The notes under the pieces: model-generated | Database searches by the model: none | What the model was told of the DNA's origin: nothing | The model's input: the letters and a program-made list of their open reading frames with translations, nothing else | Made by a program: the position numbers and the translations under genes | Shown here: positions 13,192-26,493 of the stretch, one piece after another | Numbering within the stretch: position 1 is the first letter of the stretch | How the letters are laid out: each line of letters begins with the position of its first letter | Source: Aspidiotus rigidus | Lineage: Eukaryota > Arthropoda > Insecta > Hemiptera > Diaspididae | Direction: 5' to 3' | DNA length: 64,000 nt | Assembly: GCA_035079385.1 (NCBI GenBank) | Contig: JAVHKY010000052.1 | Span: forward strand, 12,276,001 to 12,340,000

Positions 13192-14183
13192 CTGTGTAAA
13201 TTTTAAAAACTACGATCGAATATTACTCTTATTATTGATAAAATAAGTGCGACCACTCTCGAATCACCGCACAAATACCGGAGACAATTGAAGACACCGT
13301 AGTGTGCAATATGTTCGCACTAAAAGCCGCACAAGAAACTAAAAACAAATCTGCGATCAGAACTTCTTGGCTACTGTACACGCAAACGAAATTAAAATAA
13401 CCCACAGACAAGGACGATTTTTTTTTTTTATGAAAGTATATGTATTCACTTTCTGGTCACCATGTTTGTCAAGTTTGAGTCTTTCAAACGATACCTACAT
13501 TGGACCGGACCGTTTTCCAAATCTTTCTCTTTCTTCGTCGTTCACTCCCTCGTCATTCATAATTTCCAAAACTGACGCATGAATTTATTTTTGTTCAGAT
13601 GTGAATGTTTCTCACTTATCTTGTTCTACGAGTAAAAGTCAATACAACAAAACTGCAATATTTTGACAACCAATAAGATCAGAAAATATACAATAATAGT
13701 AATAATAATAATTTTCATAACACTTTTATTGCAGTTCAAGTGCAGTATCCTTTTTACAATGTTGCCTAAATAATTTGAATTGCCGTAATGCCATCAATTG
13801 GACACGTGCGGGCTGAAGTGGATTATTATTACCTTATAATTTATACGGGTATAAAGACAGAACCCAATATTTTGAGGCCGGTGTTCTCAGCTTCTACCGC
13901 GTCGATTTACTTAAAAATATGGAAATAGGTTCGTTTAAGCGGTCTCAAGTTTTTTCGATTTTTTTCCCTGAAAAACCTCCGGGGACTGAATGGTGGATGA
14001 ATTTAGTCCTTATTTTCCTCTGTTATTGACGTTGTAGTGTGCGTGACGACGTATGTAGTGGGCCAGCAGAATTGTACATGCTTGCCGTGAGCTGTGCCTA
14101 AGATTTTCTATTTTAATTGGCGTTGGAAGAACTCTATGAAGCGTTGAATAGTCAGCCGCATGTTCGTACTGTAATTTTGAATT
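13192..14183. other. region upstream of the paramyosin start; no coding gene seen
   Basis: This lies 5' of the paramyosin start codon on the minus strand and would be expected to hold its non-coding first exon and promoter. I could not choose a transcription start: no TATA/initiator pair stands out. The part from about 13.9 kb upward may already belong to the terminal region of the DIRS-like element. Confidence 0.4.
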
Positions 14184-14510
14184 GCTAAAATTGAACTTAC
14201 CTGTGGAGATGTTCAATTAAAATTGTATGAGGTCCTCCTCCGAACCGAGCAACATAATTATGTAGCCTCCTGCTTTTGTACAGTGATGCCACACACATTT
14301 AAAGGGAAGAGATAAGAAAAAACAAGAAGAGAAGGGAATTTTTCTTATGTAGTCATTGGTTAGATAATCGGTGTTCTTCCCGTCGATGTGCAAAGAGAGA
14401 AGGGTGCTACCCCATTCGGGTAGTTCGAGAGCTTTGGGTGGGAGTGCTCGGTTCGGAGGAGGACCTCATACAATTTTAATTGAACATCACCACGGTAAGT
14501 TCAATTTTAC
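14184..14510. repeat. inverted repeat, probably terminal/complementary region of the DIRS-like element
   Basis: Arms at 14184-14250 and 14446-14510 are inverted copies of about 66 bp with a few mismatches; both carry the core GCTCGGTTCGGAGGAGGACC and an AATTTTAATTGAAC stretch. The spacer is about 195 bp. The pair lies directly downstream (minus strand) of the tyrosine recombinase stop codon. DIRS elements keep inverted terminal repeats and an internal complementary region there, hence the assignment by position; no circular-junction motif was verified. Confidence 0.55.
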
Positions 14511-15178
14511 AATTGTATTTCATTCCTCCTTCGAACCGAGAAACATAAATAAGATGTTCAAAGCCACATCGACCAGTAAGTAAGTGGAAGAACGTGTATT
14601 GCACAAATAAATAAAGTATCCCTGCAAATTAGGAACGTTTCCTGTATGATATTGTAGGAGAACCGAAGGGCTCTTTTAAAGTTTCAGTCGAAACCGTATT
14701 GTTCTCTCTAACTCAGGGTTAATTACTCGTATAGTTACAATATAAAGTGTACAAAAAAAAGATGTGAAATAAGAATTCCTATAAGAAAATAATTGCAGGA
14801 AACGGAAATTCTTTCTTTTTGTTGTCACTTAGTATTTGGCCTTCACTACGGCTGCTGCAAAAGAAGCTGGGTCCGGTGCCAACTCTCGATTATAGAAGCT
14901 AGCAAACGTGATCGAGGCCTGAGTCCACCCGGTAGTTCTCAGTATATTGTTTACTGAACTCCACCTCGAAGAGCAGCTGAGGTGGACGCATATCTTGTGC
15001 TGTGTGAACGAAATACCGGATCAACACTGCCAGCTCTTAGTATTTGCTTTATCCGTCGTCCAAGGGTTTGTTTAGAAACTGGAGGGTATGGAGGGTAGGA
15101 TGAAAGGAACAATTTTTAACAGGGAACCTGTTTTATGGGGGGCTTTTTGAGAAATTTGCCGTGCGCCGTGCGCCGTCT

Positions 15179-15660
15179 GCCGTCCAACAAAAAACTTGGA
15201 AAAATTTCGACTCTCGAGCCATATATATGACAGGAGGGGACTTGAAAATTTCTACTCTCGAGCTATGTATGATAGGATAGGGACTTGGAGAAATTTTGAC
15301 TTTTGAGCAATACATTATAGAAGGGGACTTGGAAAAATTTCGACTCTTGAGTCATATATGATAAGAGAGGCACGAAGTCCTCCTCCTATCATATATAGCT
15401 CGATAGTCGAAATTTTAACAGGGAACCTGTTCTATGAGGAGCTTTTTAAGAAGTTTGCCGTGCGCCGTCCGCCGTCCAACAAAAAATTTGGAAAAATTTC
15501 GACTCTCGAGCCATATATGATAGGAAGGGGACTTGGAAAAAATTTCGACTCTCGAGCTACGTATTTATGATTGGAGGGGGACTTGGAAAACTTTCGACTC
15601 TCAAGCCATATATGATAGGAATTTTTCCAAGTTCCCCTTTTATCTTATATAGCTCGAGAT
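15179..15660. repeat. expanded about 45-60-bp repeat array in the MULE-like element
   Basis: Seven or more units of the GAAATTTCGACTCTCGAG... CATATATGATAGGA... GGACTTGG type occur here, some inverted relative to the rest near 15378-15410 and 15625-15655. The same unit forms the array at 2.93-3.15 kb. The inverted units give the segment strong fold-back potential. Confidence 0.8.
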
Positions 15661-15978
15661 TCGAGAGAAATTTAGACTCTCAAACTATATTATTATACTA
15701 GTCTTATAGTAGGTCTCTAGACCTTCTTTATACTAGCTTATCTAGGTCTACGCTTCCTTGAATTTTCAATACCAAATCCCATAGGGGAATATTAAACTGC
15801 ACAAGAAAAAAAAGTAAATCACCTAGTTTTGATAGGGATTACCAAGAAAAGCTCATACACAAGATATCAACAGAAATACACGAGATATTAACGGAATTCC
15901 CTAAGAAAAGTGTACATTGTAACTGGAGTAAAGAAATGAATTGCAATTGTAGACAGTACTCATACAAGTGTGTTTTGA

Positions 15979-16437
15979 ATGGACAACATGTCGGAGATGG
16001 CGGGGAAGTGGTCGCGACGGCGAGATCCAGCATCGTTCAATTGTGTACAGTTCGCTGAAACATCAACCGTCCCGCTGAAACTGTTTTTACAACATGATGG
16101 AGAAAGTTGTACGCATTACTTCACCGCATCATCTAGGATGAATACAGCGATTACACCAAGAACGCTACAGAAGCATCAGAAACGTGACGGCAAATGCGCG
16201 CACTTGGACGAGTTTAAATCATGGCGGACGGAGCTCTGGACTCTTACCGCATCAGCCTCTGGAGTTGAATGTATATGCCCTACATACTTGAAAAAACGAC
16301 AATGTGAACATGCGCTAGGCATCCAAATTCGACGGCAAGAGGTTAGTGTGCCGGCAGAAGCTAAGACTATCTCTCTGGGACAGAAAAGAAGAAGAGGTCG
16401 TCCCGCAAAGGCCAAGGAGGGCCTCATCGTACAATAG
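15979..16437 (+). CDS. MULE-type transposase C-terminal fragment with SWIM zinc finger
   Basis: The frame encodes 152 residues from an ATG. Residues about 95-116 carry CICPTYLKKRQCEHALGIQI, a SWIM finger (CxC, then CxH), known from the C-terminus of MULE/FAR1-type transposases and some host proteins. Further on come VPAEAKTISLGQKRRRGRPA, with a GRP AT-hook-like core typical of this transposase tail. The catalytic DDE domain is absent, so it cannot transpose on its own as seen. That the tail stays open over 150 codons is notable in a window where most transposon frames are broken. It could be a recent copy or a kept DNA-binding fragment. Confidence 0.75.
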   Translation: MDNMSEMAGKWSRRRDPASFNCVQFAETSTVPLKLFLQHDGESCTHYFTASSRMNTAITPRTLQKHQKRDGKCAHLDEFKSWRTELWTLTASASGVECICPTYLKKRQCEHALGIQIRRQEVSVPAEAKTISLGQKRRRGRPAKAKEGLIVQ

Positions 16438-17269
16438 GCCTAGTTAATTGTGTGTTTGTTTTTAAAATGGGAACTGAAATAATTTTTTTTTTCTTGTTTA
16501 CAGTTATGTTGCGTGATATGAAATTGTTCCTGGGCATATGTATTTTTATGAAGTGAGACATTTGATTACTTGTACATTATAATAATTTGTAGTCCTAAAA
16601 ATTTTTTTTCTCGTCATTAATAATTTCTTCTTGTGAAACATTTATTTTCTTGTTCATCATTTTGAAATGCTGCTAAGTCCCTTTCTTTATCTTGTGCTTC
16701 CTACTATTTTTCTCGGGCCGATAAATGGGTGCCGATCCCATATGACTCATAAAACAGGTTCCCTGCGTTACTCGTTCAACTTCGTTAAGGAAGCCGTCGT
16801 TTTTCTCCATACCTCTACTTCCTTTAGTGATCTCAAGACATTGAACGCAAGTGTATGCAACACATATTTGTGGTTCTTCATAAAATGGTAGCGTTAAGAC
16901 TGGTTGTGGCAAGTCCAAAAATTTGTATTCGTGCTGGAATAATGATTTCTATACGTCTAGGTAAGACTCTGATGAACGTTATATCAATATTAAAGAGTGT
17001 TTGTACTCGATGACCAGTTGTCAACGCAAGCAAAATGATGAGTTTGGTTAATTGTATACGATTCAGAGATGTTGCTGTCGGTTGTTTTCTGAAATATTTC
17101 AGTACGAGCTGCGGGTCTCAGGTATAATCATATCTGGTTGCTGCTGGACGTAAATTTTAGTGTACCTCAGAAGAAGCGACGTAAAGGAGGGTTTTTAGAG
17201 ACAGCTCTAGGAATCACCAAGGCTAGAGCTTCTTTGGTCCCCGATATAGTGTTATAGATGCTCTTCCAT

Positions 17270-18110
17270 TCTTAAATTGTAAGCGGAGGAAGGAGAGCAC
17301 TTGGGGCACAGAAGGTGAGTAGAAGGATACTCCAGATGATTGGCAATGGTTCCACTATCTTTTTAGTGAAGGGTTGTATGTATTGAGTGTTGAAGATTGG
17401 ATCGAAGCAATCATTGCGTGTAGTACATCTGCTGGCACTTCCTGATTTAGCAGTGCTTGCCGGATAACCTCCCTGCCACCAGGGAAAGGTTTTGGTGGAA
17501 GGAGTATAGTTTCCTATCGACAGAAGAAAGTAGTTCAGAGGAAGGCGAGAAGAACAGAGGGGGGACACAGAGTAAAGCCTGGAATAAGGGAAAGCAGGGC
17601 TGCAAGGTCAAGTAGGGAACCACCAAGATCCCCACTGCCTCATCTGCTTGATCTTTTCAAGAGTACGGAGAATAAGGCTGAAAGGGGGAAAGGCGTAGAA
17701 GAAGAATTTCCTTTTAAGATAGTATAGTGAAGGTATCAACAGCCAGCGCTCCTGGGTTTAGTTTCCAATAACAGTAAGCCTGGCATTTCTTGTTTGCTCG
17801 AGATGCAAAAAGGCCAATTTGGGGCAGAACCAGGTTATTTACCATTTTCTGAAAGGCCTCGGTTGATGATTTGTATTCAGTTTCAGGCTTTAGTCTCCTA
17901 GATTCTTCATCCGCCTCCCAGTTATCTGCTGAGGCGATATATGACGCGTGAACCAACAATTGGTGCCAGAATTGACGCGCTAGGGGTGCCTGTGTACCCC
18001 CATTTCGTTGAAGTAAGCAATGGCCGTGGTGTTATCCAGGTGGAGTAAGATTTTTCTGCCCAAGTTTCAAAAAAATTCACCCAGTGGTTTTGGAGGAGTT
18101 CCACGGACAA
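17270..18110 (-). pseudogene. DIRS-like RNase H and following domain, frameshifted
   Basis: In shifting minus-strand frames I read ILLHLDNTTAIAYFNEMG, then LLVHASYIASADNWEADEES, TEAFQKMVNNLVLPQIGLFA and YWKLNPGALAVDTF, followed by SWWFPTWPCSPAFPYS and STKTFPWWQGG. The DNTTA.AY.N.MG motif, the A.YI.. .N..AD..SR box and the IGLFASR..K....Y.W...P.A...DAF signature are those of the RNase H and adjoining region of DIRS-type elements. At least two frameshifts disrupt it. Confidence 0.75.
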
Positions 18111-18266
18111 AAAATCTTATAAATAGGCCTATAAATAAGATGAATGGGTGTAGTACCTCACTTTTCTAAAGAAAAAAGTCGGTGAACGAAGACCACTGTA
18201 GGACTTGTTCAACACGGGATATCGACCGGTTACTATGAACGTTACGTTTTTATGAGAATCACCCAC

Positions 18267-18329
18267 TTGAAACAAATCTCGAAGTCGTATTTTACGTTTT
18301 CCATCATCGGCGTCGTCGAAGAGCACCTT
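18267..18329 (-). other. putative orphan coding exon, 21 codons
   Basis: On the minus strand a TTTCAG acceptor precedes a 63-bp open stretch (phase 0) encoding FDDADDGKRKIRLRDLF in its core, ended by a GTGGGT donor. The high codon quality and exact borders in AT-rich surroundings suggest a real exon of a gene lying between actin and paramyosin. I do not recognise the protein and found no partner exon; the DIRS-like element starts about 150 bp downstream. It could also be a chance frame. Confidence 0.35.
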
Positions 18330-19369
18330 CTGAAAGCATAATCAAGATGTTTGAATATCTTTATCGTTTTTTCGCGTGTAATGATGCCTGGTATTTAATT
18401 CTCGTCTACAAGTCAGCATTCGAGTCGTGTATTTGTATGTATACATTATGAAACGTAAAATTTTATGAACGGATTCTTTCCTGTAACTCTCCCCCAGCAA
18501 AAGAAAAAAAGTTCAATTATAATATTCTTTTTGAATGCGAACAATTGAAAACTATTCACAAATTTTGAACATGAGTACTCCCACATCCTCTTACACGTAG
18601 GTATCAATCTTTTATTTATTCAGAACTACCTACGCAATATTTCCTTGCGTTGAAAAACTTATAGCCTATATTCCTCCGTCATTAAACATTTAAATTGAGT
18701 AAATTGAAAAATATAGTGCAAGACGAGGTAAAGCCTAGTAGCTTCTCTCCATTCCGACCCGTTTTGTCCATTCGTCGATTCTCACCTATCTTTCGCTTGT
18801 ACATCCTTAGATAGATGGACATATTGGTCCTCTGTTTATTCAAACGTGACATTCAAATTTGTCATCAAACTTTTTCAATATAAACAAGAAATCTATGGTA
18901 TTCTATTTCTGGGACTTTAAATTTTGCCACAGCAGAAAGCATCATTATTATCATAAAACCGATAAGAGCTTTCATCTTTTGATTGACAAAAAAGTTTTAT
19001 GAATAAATTATGTATTATTTATAATCTAATCAATTTCCAAATAATTTAAATAAAAGTTACAGATGGAAAAAGAAAGTAGTGAAAGAAAATAAAATATTTC
19101 AACCACTCCACGATCAACAACCCCTATATCCATTCAGGCAGGTAATAGGCTACTGCGGCAATAAATAAGTCGTCGTTTGATAATGACATAGGTATTTCAT
19201 TTATACGCCTGTTTTGAAAGATGACTTGCAGATAATGAAATCCAAAAAAACATGAATACAATCGGTTGTTTTAGGAAAAATAAATTATATTGTTGTAATG
19301 AGCACTTTTGTCTTCATTGTAGATGAAAAAGAAATGAGATGTTTAAAAAAAAATAATAAATTGAATAAT
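18330..19369. other. actin 3' flank; no further gene seen
   Basis: AT-rich DNA directly downstream of the actin stop codon (minus strand), probably including the actin 3' untranslated region. No coding motifs were found. Confidence 0.5.
18611..18620 (-). terminator. candidate actin polyadenylation signal
   Basis: The minus strand reads AATAAATAAA here, about 750 bp beyond the actin stop. It is the first exact AATAAA I found downstream on that strand. AT-richness makes chance occurrence likely. Confidence 0.3.
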
Positions 19370-24100
<4,731 letters not shown>

Positions 24101-24121
24101 TTGAGTGGTGCAGTTGATCCC

Positions 24122-24132
24122 GAAAATATAAC
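24122..24132 (-). promoter_or_regulatory. candidate TATA element of the actin gene
   Basis: The minus strand reads GGGTTATATTTTCGG here. About 30 nt downstream is an initiator-like CACTCAATG, which fits normal TATA-to-start spacing and the first-exon position deduced from splice sites. Confidence 0.45.
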
Positions 24133-24203
24133 CCTCCATACATGGGAAGCCATTCTGTACAAGGCGTATACGCAGTTGATATTTTTGGCAGAATACGCGT
24201 ACG

Positions 24204-24211
24204 TGACGTCA
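24204..24211. promoter_or_regulatory. CRE-type palindrome TGACGTCA
   Basis: An exact 8-bp CREB/ATF palindrome about 110 bp upstream of the proposed actin start, between the TATA-like element and the CArG box. Confidence 0.5.
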
Positions 24212-24241
24212 CAATTTTAGAAATACTTCATGCTACGGACT

Positions 24242-24251
24242 CCATATATGG
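24242..24251. promoter_or_regulatory. CArG box (SRF site) of the actin promoter
   Basis: CCATATATGG is an exact CC(A/T)6GG, the serum response factor site found in many muscle and cytoskeletal actin promoters. It is about 150 bp upstream of the proposed start, on a symmetrical sequence so strand is undefined. Confidence 0.65.
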
Positions 24252-24259
24252 CTGTTGCA

Positions 24260-25178
24260 TGCTAGATTTATGCCGTCGACTCTGAAAGAAAACGAAAAAC
24301 ACTAAAAAGCTCGTCAGAGCTCTCCTCACGACGATTCTTCCGTCGGTCCCCCCCCAGTACTTTCCCGCCAAATTTGGACGACAAAAATTCAAAAAATCAA
24401 CGTTGTCTTTAATTAGATCAAACGGTGTTTCTGGCCCTGTCTACGAGAACGAATACTTTTGTGTATACTGTATATGTATATGCACTCATTGTAATCGAAT
24501 TAAAATAATAAATTCACTCAAGATGGTTTTAAATACGCGAGAATTCTATGCGTCGCTATTTACTTTTTTCCCTAAGGGTGAAATTCGGAAATTTCAATTA
24601 TGATGTAGGTACCTACCTACTTCATGTATTTGGTTTGACGCTCGATGATGGAAAAAGAGATTCGCAATAAATCGGGGTCTACTTCGATTCATTTGATTTG
24701 GAAATGAAGCGCAGACTTATGAATTTTTGTATAGACAAGAGAATGTACTCATGTCAGTACTGCGACCGAACTATGGCCTAGGATTACAAACTATTGACGG
24801 CATCGTTCTTATTATTAATAATACCTAATAATAATTTGAAAACGTTTACCTAGCTCTAATTCTACATTCAAGAGCTGAGAATTGTATGAGTACATCTATT
24901 TGTATGTTACAATTAAAGGCCAAAATCAATAAAATCTAGAATTCACTAGGTATAGTCAAAACTAGTTTCCCCAAATGATTTCTGTCACGACTAGTGGTGA
25001 ATTCTAGAATTTATTAATGATTTTAAATTTTCAGTAAATTCTAGTTTTGACTGAAATGAATTATAGTTCTTTGAGTTCAATTGGAGAATTGTTACTTGTG
25101 GAATAGTTCACAGTGGGTTGAAAAGTACAAAAAGCGCGAACATTTTTTACTGACTTTTCTTGTTGAAAAAAAGGTACT
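24260..25178. other. intergenic DNA with a short inverted repeat
   Basis: No gene is seen. At about 24937-25060 ATCTAGAATTCACTA and TAGTGGTGAATTCTAGA form facing arms, and AGTCAAAACTAG and CTAGTTTTGACT a second facing pair, so the stretch can fold back. It may be a small MITE. Confidence 0.45.
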
Positions 25179-25180
25179 TA

Positions 25181-26364
25181 CAGTCGATTCTCGATCGTAT
25201 CACCTTTGATTATATCAACCAGAAAATTTTTTCCTCATCATATCAACTCCCTGTTTTATCACCATTCTTTGTATTATCTCAAGTACCAATAAAATTCAGA
25301 AGGGAAAACAAAAATTAATTAAGGATTTTTTCAAAAAATAAATTATGTATTTCTGCGCTGTATGTTCCAATTTAAGCTGAATTGCACTCTACACATGTAT
25401 ATGTTACGCCGAATCCGTCAAATTGTCGATTTTATCAATCGGCAACCCAGCGGCTATTTTTGTTGAGATTGAAAGTAATAATATTTCTTTTTCTTATTCT
25501 TCTTTTTCACGATTTTATGAGACGAGCAACTGAATTATCGTAGTAAATTAAAACGTACGTATAATATTTTTCTTTCTCTTTTTTTCCAATTGTATTTTTT
25601 TTCTTCATATAGCGTTCAATAACCATCTTTGAGTGAAGAATGAAACTAGTTCCAATCATATACGTGAAGTGGGCGCTGGCATGGCCATGGCACTGGGCAG
25701 GGGTACCGTAAGTGCTCGTGCCGTACAAATTGCACCTCAAAAGATGTGCTTGTAACAAACAGGGTTGGAGTGCAATTCGGCCTGCCATCCCGGACGTACA
25801 TGTGACAATCACAAAGACTGATTTTTAATATTTTCTGCTTTACTGTATTTTCATAATAACTCGACGATTGACTCTTTCTAATTTTTTATTATTTTTTGCT
25901 TGACTTTGATAATAACGAAGATTAACTTTTTCTGATTTTTTTATCCATTTGGCATTTATTTGGATACTTTTCAACATTTTATACGGACTTACCTATTTCT
26001 AAAGTATTTTCGTCATTATTTGATGTTAATTTGCTTTTGATGTGTTCATATGAATTTATTTGAAAATATTCTTCAACGTTTATTTTCCAGGTACTTCCGA
26101 TTGAGTAGAAATATTGCCGATTTTATCAATTCAGCAAGCAGTTGCCGATTTCATGAATTCGGTAAAAATTTCTACCGATTTGATAAAATCGGCAATTTAA
26201 CAGATTCGGCGTGACATATATAATGTATTGGATTCATGTATGGGAGTATTTTCAGTCCGTTTACCTATAAAATAAACGTTTTCTAAAATCTCCTTATTAT
26301 ATCAACATTCGGTCATATGAACCACCCAATTCCCATATTAGTTGATATGATTGAGATTCAACTG
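25181..26364. mobile_element. pogo/Tigger-like non-autonomous element
   Basis: The left end reads CAGTCGATTCTCGATCGTAT and the inverted right end CAGTTGAATCTCAATCATAT, both flanked by TA (25179-25180 and 26365-26366). A CAG-starting TIR of this kind with a TA duplication is typical of pogo/Tigger elements. Internal copies of TATATCAAC near both ends also match in inverted sense. There is no transposase frame. Another TIR element fills the middle. Confidence 0.75.
25403..26215. mobile_element. TIR element nested in the pogo-like element
   Basis: Inverted ends of about 45 bp: the left starts GTTACGCCGAATCCGTCAAA and the right, inverted, GTCACGCCGAATCTGTTAAA. Subterminal copies of TTGCCGATTTTATCAA recur near 26112, 26138 and 26190. 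No transposase is seen. Flanks are ATAT-rich so the duplication is ambiguous. Confidence 0.65.
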
Positions 26365-26386
26365 TATAGGCATTACACCCGTCCGT

Positions 26387-26419
<33 letters not shown>

Positions 26420-26493
26420 GGAATTTACGAGACATTTATCGCCTTATATATATATATACATAACGTACGCCATTGCCTCGGCTGCAGAGGGAT

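Larger units (their letters stand above)
15099..16815 (+). mobile_element. MULE-like DNA transposon inserted in the DIRS recombinase gene
   Basis: The segment separates two recombinase halves that are otherwise contiguous, which locates the insertion to a few tens of bases. Near both ends it carries CAGGGAACCTGTTTTATG facing inward (15120-15137 and 16746-16763), plus an extra copy at about 15419. The inside has a tandem array and the SWIM ORF. A deleted relative lies inverted at 2.73-3.22 kb. I could not define an exact target-site duplication, so the ends are approximate. Confidence 0.75.
14836..17130 (-). pseudogene. DIRS-like tyrosine recombinase, split in two by a transposon
   Basis: The N-terminal half (about 17130-16816) reads LTKLIILLALTTGHRVQTLF, with the first catalytic arginine in GHR, then LPQPVLTLPFYEEPQICVAY and CLEITKGSR. 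The C-terminal half (about 15097-14836) resumes with LFLSSYPPYPPVSKQTLGRR, then DPVFRSHSTRYASTSAALRG and FYNREL with the expected tyrosine. R, HxxR and Y of the recombinase catalytic set can all be found. Besides the insertion there is a frameshift after ALRGGV and others in the first half. In such elements this enzyme integrates a circular DNA intermediate. Confidence 0.8.
14836..18115 (-). mobile_element. DIRS-like tyrosine-recombinase retroelement, interrupted by a DNA transposon
   Basis: Minus-strand coding remnants occur in the order RNase H (about 18.1-17.7 kb), linker/methyltransferase-like region (17.6-17.3 kb) and tyrosine recombinase (17.1-16.8 and 15.1-14.84 kb). That is the DIRS order. 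The recombinase gene is cut by the 1.7-kb MULE-like insertion. No reverse transcriptase is seen at the 5' side, so the copy is 5'-truncated or replaced there. The inverted repeat at 14.18-14.51 kb probably marks its 3' end. Confidence 0.75.

Noticed and set aside
25507..25812. 101-codon minus-strand frame as a host exon
   Set aside because: It lies inside the nested TIR element and lacks splice borders or motifs.
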